Notes: a model not told the origin generated them from the sequence alone. A stretch of 64,000 nt of DNA from Pseudeuparius sepicola (GCA_963920635.1 OY987305.1:6859153-6923152); one strand, 5' to 3'. Counted from the stretch's first letter, positions 1 to 11,470 are shown. Numbers and translations: made by a program.

Positions 1-2844
1 AAGTCCGACCACAGATTTTTGCTCAATAATCTACCTTGTCTACAAACTTCAAACGACACAGGTTATATTGTTAACCGAGTTAAATTAGGAATCCAAAACT
101 CCAATAATGTAACCCAAGGTGTACAAAATTTACAAATGTTTACTCGTGCGAAGGGCCAAGGGCCGCTAGTATATGTAATAAAATTAATGTGTTTAACATA
201 TAAAAAAAAAATAAAAAACCTAGTTGAAGATTTCTTCGCGCCCAAGTGTCTCTGGTCCAAATGGCTGACGCCCAAATGTCCTAGACCGCTTCCCTTAGGT
301 CAATCTAAAAAATATATAAAGCCGGATTGATCTCGGCTCTTCATAGATTTCTGGACTGTTCACAAGCAAACGCGGACACACTGTATAAACATAGGTCCTA
401 AAGTTCTTCGTATCTGACACAGGGCGTTGCAGTTCTCTTTTTGAAATTGAATTGTGGCAATATATATTTCTAAATAACAAGCTGCTGAACTGAACATTAA
501 TATTTATTTTTTAATTTTCAAAAAACTTATCTGACCGATCATTGACATTTCCAAATGGATTGTGGGTGTGCTTTTCGGATTCTACGGGTTGATTTGCGTC
601 AGATATGGCCTTTTCTGACTAAAGGTGTTAAAATTGAGAAAAATGGAAAATTCAATATTTTTTAAATTTTCAAAAAACATAGCTATTTATACATTTCTAA
701 ATCGAATTTGCATCCAATGTTACTACCGAGTTCAATGGCAACTGAAGAGCCGAAGCAGATCATGGGCATATTATATCGATCTTTCCCCAAACATTATAAA
801 GAAACCTTTCTATGGCTTTGCCCGACTTCAACAGATGTCGCTGGCCTGCATTTCAATGTAAAATGTAATTTAGCGAAAGAAACTTGCTCCCCCGTGCTGC
901 AATGTATGAGCATTTTTGGGTTTCAAGTTTCAATCAGAGAAATATGGGGGTTTCACAACAAGACTGGAATATGAAATGATTTAAAGACAATTACCTGCAT
1001 GAATTCAACTTTAACATAATATAAATTCGCTCGAAGGGTAAAAAAATCTAGCAAACTTTGCACACAGCAACAAAACGGGGTCTGTAATCTTTTTTCTCGA
1101 TTTCTGAGGGTAGTCTGTTATCAGGTGTGGGGCAGGTGGCGATAGCATTGTGATATGGCGTTTGAAAAGTTTGCCGCCCGCGGGTGCTCGGCAGCGATCG
1201 GCATAGTTCGAGACAAGCTGCAAAAGTTCCCCGGAACGTCACTCAACCCGAGTATGTCGCTAGTGTCGTCAAACTCCGGTGTGTATTGAGTTATCCAGCA
1301 CGGTTATCCACCAGACCCGTCGTGGTTATAATGTTGAACTTTGTAAAGATTACGATGCGTGTCCCTTTTAACTCAAAAACAGTGTAATCAGGGGGGTAAC
1401 ACCGATTTTTCCGAACGGTGACAGTCCGAAAGTTGCGGTTTATTTCATAAACACTGTTCAAAAAGTAGTTTAGTCAGGTTTGTTGGTAAAGTACCATGGT
1501 ATTTACCACGAAGATGTGCGATGATTTGGACTAGTTGGTACTGTTTTTATGAAAAAAAAAAGTGAGGTGCATTGTACTGTTCATCCTGGCGTAAAAATTC
1601 TCGAACTAAGTGAATGAAAGAGCCTAATGGCTTAGTACTGCATAATAATAAGGTAATTATTTTAATTGTTAAGTAGCTTGTTAATGCCATTGCGGATTGT
1701 TGTAGATTGCGGTGTGTTATAAATTCTTTGGTACCCATTTTCAAACTCGTTGAGCCGTTTTTAAAGGAGGTTTAAATTATTATTTGGATGAACTATTGCC
1801 TACCTGTTATTGTAAACAAAACACGAAGACGCTGGCCACTGTAAATAAAGGGCATATTTATGGCATCGTGGTATATACTAAGTAGGTATTTGAAGAAATT
1901 TTATCCCATGTGTTTTATTTTTACGCCTATTAAATTCTTTGTAAAAATTTATTTCCATATTTTTGCCTGGAGCATAAAACTTATCATTATCATGCGATAA
2001 ACAATCAGATACCTAGCCAGTTTATTTGAGGAGTGTATTTTAAAACGATATAGGTTTACTATTTTTCAATTAAGGATGGATTTTGGGTGATGTTTCCTTT
2101 ACCTGTTATGCGACACAAATGTCCCTCTTGGCATATATTTTTTGGTTTACATAAAAAAATAAATATTTTTATATTCCTTTTTGCAAATTTTCCGTTTATT
2201 ACCTACCCGAAAACTTCCTGGGCGTGTTTTCGCTCGTCTGCTACTGGATTATTCGTTCAATTATGTCGTTGAAGGCGAATAACCCTCCGATATAAAATCC
2301 AGTGCCCTGCCTGAGCTGGAGTGATTTTAATATGGAGGATTGGCAAGGTACGTGATAAACCTCAGTCTCAGTATAAACCTTCGAATAAACATACCGCGGC
2401 GAAATTACCTTCGCACGACGTATGAAAAGGATGGAATTTAATAAACCACCTACAAAATCGTCACCCACGGCGCCTTGGAGATTTTTGGATTTTTCCATGC
2501 GGGGATCCCCGCGTTGGAATGATTCGCACGTACAGGGTGCCGCAAATATTGTAATAATAAAATCTATCTCGAAATCTCGAACCAGAAAATCTTAAGGTTA
2601 GGTTAAAATAAGTTTTTTGTTTTGTTAATTTTTTTTCTAGCTCTAGAAAATTTTTTAGACCCGAGTTGAGACCATAACAGACAACGTTGCAAGACACTAT
2701 AAAGCACGAAAAAAGCGATTAGTTACAATTTAAAACATACATATAGCAGTTTACTTATACAGTGTGGTCATTTAAGTGTGCGATAAAAGGGATTTTTTTT
2801 AATTAATTGCACAACGAAAATACAAATATTCCCGAAAGTTGGTG
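1..2844. other. no gene recognised
   Basis: AT-rich DNA with only short open frames, none resembling a known family. A slightly GC-richer patch lies around 1100-1330, but its frames on both strands are short and overlapping, so I do not call an exon. I see no transposon termini or tandem array. Probably intergenic or intronic. Confidence 0.5.
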
Positions 2845-3607
2845 CATGTTCGATAATAATATTAGGCGCACTTAGAATGGTTGCAAGTCAAACAGCATAC
2901 AGGGTAGGTCAAAAAATATAAAAATTGTACAAGAGCGTAGTAGATTCTTCTATGACAAGAGTGAAGTACCCTCATTTCAGAAAATTCAGCAAAATGTTAC
3001 CTATTAAAAAAAGTTGTCTAGAGTTAAAAGGTATGCCTAAATACCAAAACATGGCCTCCTAAGAAAAATAAATATATATTTTTTTGAAAAACATTAATAA
3101 TTTCCTAAAAAAAATTCTGTTTTAATATTCACCGTAAACAATTTCATAAATCAATCAAAATTATATCAATTTCGCATAACTTTGTTGAAATAAAATCAAT
3201 TTGTAAAATTAACTTGATTTCCAATTTTTTAGGGAATCACAAACTTCATGTTTGTTCCAACGATATTAAACAAAACTTAAAAATTTCGCAAAAATTCTTC
3301 TGAGCAAGGTAAAACATTAGTAATGATAATGTGTCTAATTTAAGGTGCAAAATTTTTGTTTTAAATGTTTATTAAGAAACTGTGGAAATTAATTCACGAA
3401 AGTTTTTTTTCTTAGGAGGCTATGTTTTGGTATTTAGGCATAGCTTTTAATTCTAAACGACTTTTCTCAATAACCTTTTGCTGAATTTTTTGAAATAAGG
3501 GTAGGTACTTTACTCTTGTGCAATTTTTATATTTTTTGACCTACCCTGTACCTTAGCTGTTTAACTTGCAACCATTCTAAGTGCACCTAATACGATTATT
3601 AAACATG
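2845..3607. repeat. foldback element with ~200-bp inverted arms
   Basis: The left arm (about 2845-3065) and right arm (about 3405-3607) are diverged reverse complements. Both contain the word for CTTAGAATGGTTGCAAGT, then CAGGGTAGGTCAAAAAATAT, and end near CCAAAACATRGCCTCC. The ~340 bp between the arms is AT-rich with no coding frame. The arm-loop-arm layout matches other palindromic elements in this window (for example 5987-6680 and 50765-51464). No target duplication is evident at the outer ends. A non-autonomous DNA transposon is the likeliest origin. Confidence 0.75.
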
Positions 3608-3981
3608 GTATAGGTAGGCAGGCAGGTAAATGGTCATCGCTAGCAAGAAATGCAGACTTTGGGGAAATACTGCACGTTCATAATTTTTGGATGGGATTTT
3701 TTTTTCCAACAGTTCCAACTTCCGATTCTCCTTAGACAATATACATCATTAAATAATGAATGAGGCCAAGCTAGAGGGAAATTACGATGGCATATTGCCA
3801 GAACAATAAGTATTGGCTGGCTACGCCGAGAGAATCTTGAGAGAAATGTATAACGGAAAAATAAATAAAATGTGACTGTCTGCAGCTGAGCCTGCGACAG
3901 GCTCTATTATTAGGGGCCTTCTGATCGGAAATGGGTTTGATTAGGAAAGTAAACACTGGAGATACAGATAGGTACAATGCA
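3608..3981. other. no gene recognised
   Basis: Spacer between the foldback repeat and the hAT element. No homopolymer tail, TIR or coding frame of note. Confidence 0.5.
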
Positions 3982-4049
3982 GCTTCGAACAGTGGCGTAT
4001 CCAGGATTAACGTCTGGAGGGGGGGAGCAATGAGTTATAAATAACAAAA

Positions 4050-5911
4050 AGGATGTAAGATTAGCGAGTGTAAATGTAATAATTACAAGAAAAGGTGATA
4101 ATGGGCAAACACTCAAAGTTAACAAAAAGAAAAAACTAGTAACCGCATACACGTGTTTCATGCTATTTGGCAATCATCAGTACGGTGTAACATTAACCAA
4201 ATCAAAAGATAGGCATGATTTGGGAAGCAACAAATGAAGTCCAGGCAGGAGCCAACAGCACATTTGCAGCTTCAGTCAGCACATCCCCTATTTTGGGGCT
4301 TGTACTAACATCACCACGGAGGCTGCTAAAGCGACCTGCGTGGAAATCTTCATAACCGAAGATACAATGACAATAAGGATGTAAGATTAGCGAGTGTAAA
4401 TGTAATAATTACAAGAAAAGGTGATAATGGGCAAACACTCAAAGTTAACAAAAAGAAAAAACTAGTAACCGCATACACGTGTTTCATGCTATTTGGCAAT
4501 CATCAGTACGTTGGCAAGATTTGGGAAGCAACAAATGAAGTCCAGGCAGGAGCCAACAGCACATTTGCAGCTTCAGTCAGCACATCCCCTATTTTGGGGC
4601 TTGTACTAACATCGCCACGGAGGCTGCTAAAGGGACCTGCGTGGAAATCTTCATAACCCAAGATACAATGACAATAAGGATGTAAGATTAGCGAGTGTAA
4701 ATGTAATAATTACAAGAAAAGGTGATAATGGGCAAACACTCAAAGTTAACAAAAAGAAAAAACTAGTAACCGCATACACGTGTTTCATGCTATTTGGCAA
4801 TCATCGGTACGGTGTAACATTAACCAAATCAAAAGATAGGCATGATTTGGGAAAATGAAGTCCAGGCAGGAGCCAACAGCACATTTGCAGCTTCAGTCAG
4901 CACATCCCCTATTTTGGGGCTTGTACTAACATCGCCACGGAGGCTGCTAAAGCGACCTGCGTGGAAATCTTCATAACCCAAGATACAATGAGAATAAGGA
5001 TGTAAGATTAGCGAGTGTAAATGTAATAATTACAAGAAAAGGTGATAATGGGCAAACACTCAAAGTTAACAAAAAGAAAAAACTAGTAACCGCATACACG
5101 TGTTTCATGCTATTTGGCAATCATCGGTACGGTGTAACATTAACCAAATCAAAAGATAGGCATGATTTGGGAAAATGAAGTCCAGGCAGGAGCCAACAGC
5201 ACATTTGCAGCTTCAGTCAGCACATCCCCTATTTTGGGGCTTGTACTAACATCGCCACGGAGGCTGCTAAAGCGACCTGCGTGGAAATCTTCATAACCCA
5301 AGATACAATGAGAATAAGGATGTAAGATTAGCGAGTGTAAATGTAATAATTACAAGAAAAGGTGATAATGGGCAAACACTCAAAGTTAACAAAAAGAAAA
5401 AACTAGTAACCGCATACACGTGTTTCATGCTATTTGGCAATCATCGGTACGGTGTAACATTAACCAAATCAAAAGATAGGCATGATTTGGGAAGCAACAA
5501 ATGAAGTCCAGGAAGGAGCCAACAGCACATTTGCAGCTTCAGTCAGCACATCCCCTATTTTGGGGCTTGTACTAACATTGAGTGTTTGCCCATTATCACC
5601 TTTTCTTGTAATTATTACATTTACACTCGCTAATCTTACATCCTTATTGTCATTGTATCTTGGGTTATGAAGATTTCCACGCAGGTCCCTTTAGCAGCCT
5701 CCGTGGCGATGTTAGTACAAGCCCCAAAATAGGGGATGTGCTGACTGAAGCTGCAAATGTGCTGTTGGCTCCTGCCTGGACTTCATTTGTTGCTTCCCAA
5801 ATCTTGCCAACGTACTGATGATTGCCAAATAGCATGAAACACGTGTATGCGGTTACTAGTTTTTTCTTTTTGTTAACTTTGAGTGTTTGCCCATTATCAC
5901 CTTTTCTTGTA
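4050..5911. repeat. ~300-bp tandem array with inverted end, inserted in hAT
   Basis: Five head-to-tail units start at about 4051, 4377, 4678, 4998 and 5318 (lengths ~326, 301, 320, 320, 261), each beginning GGATGTAAGATTAGCGAG. At ~5579 the orientation flips and 1.2 further units run on the minus strand to 5911. Unit types differ by a ~25-bp insertion after the TACG near their middle. The whole block is bracketed by the 13-bp direct repeat ATAAATAACAAAA (4037-4049 and 5912-5924), which occurs once, in degraded form, at the matching place in the sister hAT near 20420. This is a clean insertion of an array with a duplicated target. Confidence 0.92.
5579..5911 (-). repeat. inverted segment of the tandem array
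   Basis: Reverse complement of the units to its left: 5579-5643 is the first ~65 bp of one unit, and 5644-5911 is a nearly full unit lacking its first ~30 bp. On the minus strand the full unit reads through about 90 codons to a stop near 5665. With unit 5 it forms a head-to-head inversion that could extrude as a hairpin. Confidence 0.88.
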
Positions 5912-5986
5912 ATAAATAACAAAACTCTGTCGATAATTTTAATGAATAAAACAGAACAAAAACATATTTTCTAAAATAAATAAATA

Positions 5987-6680
5987 CAGGGTGTCCGGAA
6001 ATAAATGCACCAACTTGAAAAATTAAAAATAAAAATGGAAAATATGACGAAAAGTTCATATGAACATGGGTCCGCAGATGTTTGGTTTTCGAGATGCAGG
6101 GTTTTGAAATTGAAATTTTATTTTCGATTTTTTTTAAGTAACTTTTTGAGACGACAAATTTTTCTTGCAAAGTTTGGTAGCCAGTTTTTTTTGAAGAGAA
6201 TCCATAATTTGGTATTATTTTTGGTGCCATCCGTAGAGGGCGCTGCGTACGCTATCATTATTTAATTTAATTTGCCTTAACTTTTTTGACAGTAAACTTT
6301 CACGACATTTTGTGAATGTATCCTCTTCCCACACGTTTTCTAAGCAAAAAAGGTATACTTGGTGAATAATGCCAAAGGTGACTGTTTTCGAGAAATTTCC
6401 AAATTTCTGCACTTATGCAGGTGCATATCGACACTCGTATGCAATTAAATTCAAAATAAAATATGAATAAACAACCACATTTATTTTTTGACAGTTTAAT
6501 TAACTTGTAGTTGTTTCTTTTTGCAAGAAAATTTTATCGTCTCAAAAAGTTACTTATAAATTTTCAATTTCAACACCCTGCATCTCGAAAACCAAACATC
6601 TGCGGACCTATGTTCATATGAACTTTTCGTCTATTTTCCATTTTTCTTTTTAATTTTTTAAGTTAATACCGGACACCCTG
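5987..6680. mobile_element. foldback MITE, CAGGGTGTCCGG ends, TA flanks
   Basis: Starts CAGGGTGTCCGG and ends with its complement; TA lies directly outside both ends (5985-5986 and 6681-6682). The arms are ~185 bp each and share AAAAGTTCATATGAACAT and CGAGATGCAGGGT. The centre has no transposase. TA duplication plus TIR points to mobilisation by a Tc1/mariner-type enzyme. It is nested inside the hAT element and is found at the same place in the hAT sister copy (19753-20352). Confidence 0.88.
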
Positions 6681-6723
6681 TATAACATAAAAATCATTCT
6701 TCTTTGAACCAGTAAAATCTATA

Positions 6724-6912
6724 TCACAAAATCAAGTATTCTTTTTTTGGTCTTGAGCTCGTCACATATCTCCTCTGGAGATATGGGTATTTCAGGGTAC
6801 ACGCATAAACGAGTGTTAACCCATTCAGTCGGTTTTCGCTAATATTGTTTCTAATATAAATGTTTAAAATTTTCAGTTTTGAAAATGTTCTTTCTGGCCT
6901 GGTGGTGCACAC
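6724..6912 (-). pseudogene. hAT transposase C-terminal (dimerisation) remnant
   Basis: The minus-strand frame contains RPERTFSKLKI followed by YIRNNISENRLNGLTLVY. This is the hAT C-terminal dimerisation signature (ERxFSxL..LK.YxRN..SExRLNGLxLV). Only ~60 residues remain, the upstream RNase H-like core is absent, and the frame decays after the motif. The same stretch is present on the plus strand in the sister copy near 19540-19730, where the downstream part (HPEIPISPEE-like reading) is better preserved. It shows the family and orientation of the host hAT and has no expected function. Confidence 0.82.
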
Positions 6913-7218
6913 TGTAATTGTGCATAATATGTTTAGTAGGTTGTTTTGCCTAATTTAGGGTTAGGCGCTGCGACCGACGGAGTGTGTGCATAATATACGG
7001 CGGCGCGTTCTCAAATCTACTGCAATTTCGAGAAGACAAGATGAAACAAATAACAAATTGTAGATGTTTGATGTTCACTGCATTTTCAGATTAGGCCAGG
7101 AGTATATAATTTTTGGTATTATTAATTTTGATATTACAAATCTCGTTTATCTCGACAGCTCTGGGGAGGGGGCAATTGCCCCCTTTGCTCCCCCCCTGAA
7201 TACGCCACTGGCTCCGAA

Positions 7219-8070
7219 ATTCTTTCACAATAAAAAACAAACTCGTACTATAATACGCCATTCTGGCTTTTTCAAGTTTTACTTTTACATGGATGGTATG
7301 CAAACAACTCATTCAGACCCCATGGACTATAAAGTCACCTTATTTTATTGTTTTGTGTTACTAATATTTAGATTAAGTTAAGGTTAATATTTTGCTGGAA
7401 AAGACTCACCAAACATTTATGAACCAAAATAATAATTATTATATAGATAGGTACCCCACTTCTTCAGTCATCTACCGACGGCATTATAGCTTACCCAGAA
7501 GAGTATACGGATATCTGTAGGTACCTGCCAGACGAGCTGTACATAATAACAGTACCCACAACTAGTCGCATAAAAATATTATAAATTTTTGTTCAAACAA
7601 ATCCCACTTGCCGATAGATGGCAATATATCCTACCCGCCTACTGTTAAATTTTCATTATGTAGTTAACATTGAAAATGATTCGTAGAGTGAATGAACTGC
7701 ATTGTGGTGCTAGGTCTCGGTAACGATCTTGTGGGGCATCTGGGTATGTCACCTTGCAGAATTTACACTTCGTAGCGGTATTTGCATTATTTGTAATGGG
7801 GGCATTTAACTCGAGACGGCATTCTTCCTATCTATTGCTACTCTAGGGTCCGGCAACGGTTTTTGCCATAGTTATTTCAACAGAATGAGCAGACTTTTTT
7901 AAATCTACTAATCTGAAGGAAAAGAAAAAGAAATTAGGTAATAATACAAAAATTCATATCAGGGATCAATATCATTCTCTGGGACGTTTTGTAAAAGTTT
8001 CCATTGTATTATGCAAAAAAGATTTAAAATTAAAAAACACACCGCCAACGCAATGCCTAGAAGAGAATCA
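7219..8070. other. no gene recognised
   Basis: Spacer between two hAT elements. One short frame runs out of the hAT end, but nothing in it is recognisable. No repeats seen. Confidence 0.5.
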
Positions 8071-8345
8071 AGCGAAGCCACGGGCGTAGCCAAGGGGGGG
8101 GGGGTTTCGGGGGTTCAACCCCCCCCCCCGAAATAAGCAAAATATTACCTAATATTATACCGAAAAAATACGAGGAGTGAAGAGTTAAATTATTATTACG
8201 TTTGAATATATTATGTAGTAATAGTAGCGCCTAGCGCCATCTTTTGACGAGAGGCAGACGCAGTTGCAGCCGAACTATTTTGTATTGTAGGGACACTTTG
8301 CGTTGTTTCTCGATTATTCGCCACGCCCCTAGGTCGAAATGAGCG

Positions 8346-8399
8346 GAACTTTGTGGAAGTTCGTGGAAGTTTCTGGACGGCTACTGGGCTGCTATATAA
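8346..8399 (+). promoter_or_regulatory. heat-shock-element-like array plus TATA box
   Basis: GAA triplets recur every 10 bp at 8346, 8356 and 8366, with GAC at 8376. TTC lies at 8371, and weaker TTC-like triplets are near 8351 and 8361. This is the 5-bp alternating nGAAn/nTTCn pattern bound by heat-shock factor. The best core is GAAGTTTCTGGAC (8366-8378). A TATA box, TATATAA, follows at 8393-8399, so spacing is like that of insect heat-shock promoters. A GC-rich segment and an A-rich leader (GAACTCGAAGCGAATAAAAG) come next. The position upstream of a hAT transposase remnant suggests it drove the transposase. Heat inducibility is inferred. Confidence 0.65.
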
Positions 8400-8720
8400 G
8401 CGGCGCCGCGGCGCGTGACCGCGCTTACGGCATTATTGTTCCATGCGAACTCGAAGCGAATAAAAGTGAAAAGTGGTGAACGAATAGTGAAGAGAATTAA
8501 GTGTACCGTGTAAGTGAGTAATTTTAGTGTTTAGTTATTCGATGACCTTGTTAAGGATAGATACGTGAATCATTATTACTGTCGAAAAATGGAGGGGAAA
8601 AAAGGAAGGGTGATAAACCTAAAGGTATGGACTACTGGAAAAAGTGGTGTAGTCAAGGTCAAGGGGTTTCTAATAAAGAAACAAATTTGGATTTAGCTAT
8701 CAAAGCTTCAGCTACCTTGC

Positions 8721-9020
8721 ATGCTGATAAGAAGACTGCCTACCCCGAAATCTAGTTTGGAATGCCTAGATATGTGCGATAAAAACCTTTATCCTAATAT
8801 TTACACATTACTACAAATCTTGGCTACCATTCCTGTATCCACTGCTACCCCAGAAAGGTCTTTCTCGAGCCTAAGGAGACTGAAAAACTATTTACGAAAC
8901 ACTACAAGTGAAAACAGACTTAATGGTTTGGCTCTAATGAACATTCACTATGGAACAGAAATTCATGCAGATGAAGTAGTGGATATATTTAAAAGAAAAA
9001 GCCGAAGATTTCTTCTTTAA
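8721..9020 (+). pseudogene. hAT transposase C-terminal fragment
   Basis: Open frame of 99 codons ending at TAA 9018-9020. Residues ~29-75 carry the hAT dimerisation region: YTLLQILATIPVSTATPERS, then FSSLRRLKNYLRNTTSENR and LNGLALMNIH. This C-terminus resembles those of ZMYM1-like hAT proteins. The catalytic domain is missing, and the frame is in phase with, but stopped from, an upstream ATG at 8589. It is a deletion derivative: promoter and leader joined almost directly to the C-terminus. If transcribed it could yield only a dimerisation fragment, which in principle could interfere with full-length partners; that is speculation. Confidence 0.88.
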
Positions 9021-9221
9021 TGGTTTTAGATTTAGCGCAGAGGAACGAAATTAATTTATCCATTTCATTTAAAGTTAAGAACTTTATAAATATGTCGTAG
9101 TTTTTCGGATGAATATATAGATATTAAATTTCATGTAAGTATATTTTTGTTGTTTTATTTACTTCTCAAACTAAACCCCCCCCCCCCAAAACTAAATCCT
9201 GGCTACGCCCGTGAGCGAAGC

Positions 9222-9711
9222 AGTTTGTTATTTCTGAATCACGTTTTGTCAGAACCCTGCATTACTTGTGATAGTGAATAACTGATCGTCCTGATGTAAT
9301 CAGAAAGTTTTCGCCAGACTGGTAGAACGGTTAAGAATTTACAATTAGGTACTTACATTATTCCTGGAAATTTCGATCTATATTGATAGCAATCAAGAAA
9401 GAAAATTGCTGTAGTACCTACAAGAAATTGTTACTTTACTAAGTGAGCTGAACAATATCGTCATGGACGCCGCTACATAGGGGCAAGGGGGGTGGCCGCT
9501 CTCTCCCTGGATTTTTCGACGAAAATAAAAATTTCAAGTGTTCATATTGAAAATGTCCTAAACGCAAAATATACGAGTACAACATAGATTGAACATAACG
9601 TGGAAAATCGTCATGTACCTAATAATGTGTAACATTGATAAGTACATTTATTTATTGAAAAATATATAATTATTATTATTATCTACCCATTCCACGAGAC
9701 CTGGTCTGGAC
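9222..9711. other. no gene recognised
   Basis: AT-rich spacer. The words around 9470-9520 (GGGGCAAGGGGGGTGGCCGC) resemble the interior edge of another hAT-type element, but no partner end is visible. Confidence 0.4.
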
Positions 9712-9812
9712 TATAATAATAATAATTCTCACCCTCACAATACTCCAAACTAGGAGTACCCCGGAAGCAAACACATGCTTGTGCGGGGGAGGGGGGCAAT
9801 TACTATTATTAT
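9712..9812 (-). repeat. retroelement-tail repeat, (ATT)n end, copy a
   Basis: Shares about 100 bp with 17030-17148 and 18289-18412. All begin with an (AAT)n run, then CTCACAATACTCCAAACTAG, then GGAGTACCCC and a C/G-rich ATGCTTGTGCGGGG word. On the minus strand the (ATT)n microsatellite would be the 3' tail, as in LINE or SINE 3' ends. The foldback element at 9817 starts right beside it. Confidence 0.7.
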
Positions 9813-9816
9813 AATA

Positions 9817-10318
9817 CAGGGTGAGTTTTTTTTATATCAGTATGGGGATGTGTCCTCAATGCAGTTATCATGTCCTACTTTCCGTGACAGCTGCAATTTT
9901 CGAGATATGACACAAACTTCTGTTTTTTTTTAATGGAAACCATAGTTGGCCATGGTATCAAAAAAATCAGACATTTCTAGAGCTCTCCAACGATATAATA
10001 TTCGATATGGTTATTCAAAAAAATAACGGAAATAACTATGGTTTTCAATAAAAAAAAACACAATTTTGTGCTATATCTCGAAAGTGTTAGCTGTCACGGA
10101 AAGTAGGACATGATAACCGCTTGGGGACACAATTCCATCCAACTTTGGTATTTTCACTTTTTATCTAAAATCAAAAACAACAAAGTTAGACGGATTAAAA
10201 ATGCACAAGGCGCGTTAAATTGGGCCCATAAAACTGCAATTCTTTCCCCATTTAACCTTCCTTCTATCTCCGCTAGTTTCCGAGATCCCCATACCGATCA
10301 TCAAAAAAACTCACCGTG
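9817..10318. mobile_element. foldback element, CAGGGTGAGT end, TA flanks
   Basis: Left end CAGGGTGAGTTTTTTT, right end complement of CACGGTGAGTTTTTTT; TA lies outside both ends. Inner arms around 9868-9910 and 10078-10112 share GACAGCT and the complement pair TATCATGTCCTACTTTCCG / CGGAAAGTAGGACATGATA. A related palindrome lies at 60836-61315. No coding potential. Confidence 0.8.
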
Positions 10319-10645
10319 TAGATGGTTTAGGGCTTCAAACTACCTACATTGAGAAGAAAGAGAAAAAATACAACACAATGTTGTGATTTTGTAATGTCCT
10401 ATGCCTCATTTCTTCCTTCATATTTCTCAAAAATTTCGCCTACCGCGCTTTTTCTTAAACAAACGTCTTCTTTTGTATACCCGCTTTGAAAAATAATGAT
10501 TTTTATGGGTTCACACGAAAACAAATTCTATTGGTGATACTGGTTCTATAAAAGAAAAAGGAGTAAGTATAATATGTACCTACTTCTTGGCTACAAACTA
10601 CAAATTATATGCGCCCATAATTAACAAAGAAAAAATTACCATCAG

Positions 10646-11470
10646 TTGACATTCGTTAATAAATTATTTGACCTTGAGTATTTGAAAAAATTTTTATTTA
10701 CAAATGTTCCTGTTGACAAATCATTGAATATTTTACGCAGAAAGTTAGAAAGTGATCAGACTTTAGTAGAAAGGACAAATATATATGCAATATTAGAACT
10801 AACAACACTATGTGTTAAAACCACTTATTTTCAACTAGGAAATGAATTTTACCAGCAGGAATTTGGAATGGCTATGGGGTATCCTTTATCACCATTCATA
10901 AGCAATTCATTCATGGAAGATTTTGAACAAAATGAATTGACTAGATATGTTCACCAACCTAATGTTTGGTGGAGATATGTAGATGACATATTTGTTATAT
11001 GGGAACATGGAGTAGATGAGTTAAATTCATTATTAAATTTTATAAACTCACAAGAACCTTCTATTAAGTTTACCTTAGAAATTGAAAATAATAATCAATT
11101 ACCTTTCTTAGATTTTCTATACTGAAATCAGATAATGTAGAAACTAGTGTCTATAGAAAACCAACACATACTAATAGATATCTCCATTTCAACTCCAATC
11201 ATCATATTAGTGTTAAAAAAGAAGTAATTAAAAGTTTTTATGACAGGGCTAGAACGATTTGTTCTAATAACACAAAATTTGAGGAGGAAATTAAACATAT
11301 AAAACATGTTCTTGAGAAGAATAGTTATCCTATTGAACTTGTTGAGCAAGTTTTTCAGGATTGCCAACAAAATGACAATGCTAATAGAATTAGAGAAATA
11401 AATCTGGTGGACCGACCAGTAAATTTAATAATTCCTTATATTCCTGGACTATCAGAAACGTATAGGCAAT
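10646..11470 (+). pseudogene. Penelope-like reverse transcriptase (broken)
   Basis: The first frame (to 11125) gives FTNVPVDKSLNILRRKL, then FGMAMGYPLSPFISNSFMED and the catalytic WRYVDDIFVIW, then PFLDFL. YVDD is the RT active-site box and GxxMGxPLSP is motif 4 of this clade. After a frameshift the next frame continues with KPTHTNRYLHFNSNHHIS and a Lys/Asn-rich linker ending PYIPGLSE, where a second frameshift occurs. The PTHT..YLHF block downstream of RT is conserved in Penelope proteins. The first residues before FTNVPV look like flanking sequence, so the true 5' boundary of the element is near 10690. Confidence 0.88.

Larger units (their letters stand above)
3990..7210 (-). mobile_element. 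hAT-type element, copy 1, composite
   Basis: The left end reads CAGTGGCGTATCCAGG and the right end is the complement of CAGTGGCGTATTCAGG, a typical hAT terminus. The flanks are GCTTCGAA (3982-3989) and GCTCCGAA (7211-7218), an 8-bp target duplication with one mismatch, the size expected for hAT. A decayed transposase C-terminus reads on the minus strand near 6724-6912. Two other elements sit inside: a tandem/inverted array (4050-5911) and a foldback element (5987-6680). A shorter sister in the opposite orientation at 19231-20479 contains the foldback at the same place but not the array, so the foldback joined the hAT before the copies separated and the array came later. Non-autonomous. Confidence 0.88.
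8079..9213 (+). mobile_element. hAT element, internally deleted, perfect 8-bp TSD
   Basis: Ends are CACGGGCGTAGCCAAGG and the complement of CACGGGCGTAGCCAGG. The perfect 8-bp duplication AGCGAAGC flanks it at 8071-8078 and 9214-9221. C- and G-runs lie just inside the termini. The 1135-bp interior keeps a promoter (8346-8399), a putative 5' leader with a splice-donor-like GTAAGT at 8510, a short broken N-terminal piece (ATG at 8589, stop near 8697) and the transposase C-terminus (8721-9020). Most of the catalytic core is missing, so the element is non-autonomous. The perfect duplication suggests a fairly recent insertion. Confidence 0.93.

Noticed and set aside
4050..5911. CRISPR-like array
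   Set aside because: Units are ~300 bp and near-identical throughout, with no short repeat/unique spacer alternation, in a eukaryotic context.
5856..6230. 124-codon minus-strand frame
   Set aside because: Crosses from the tandem array into the nested foldback; a chance fusion of repeat sequences.
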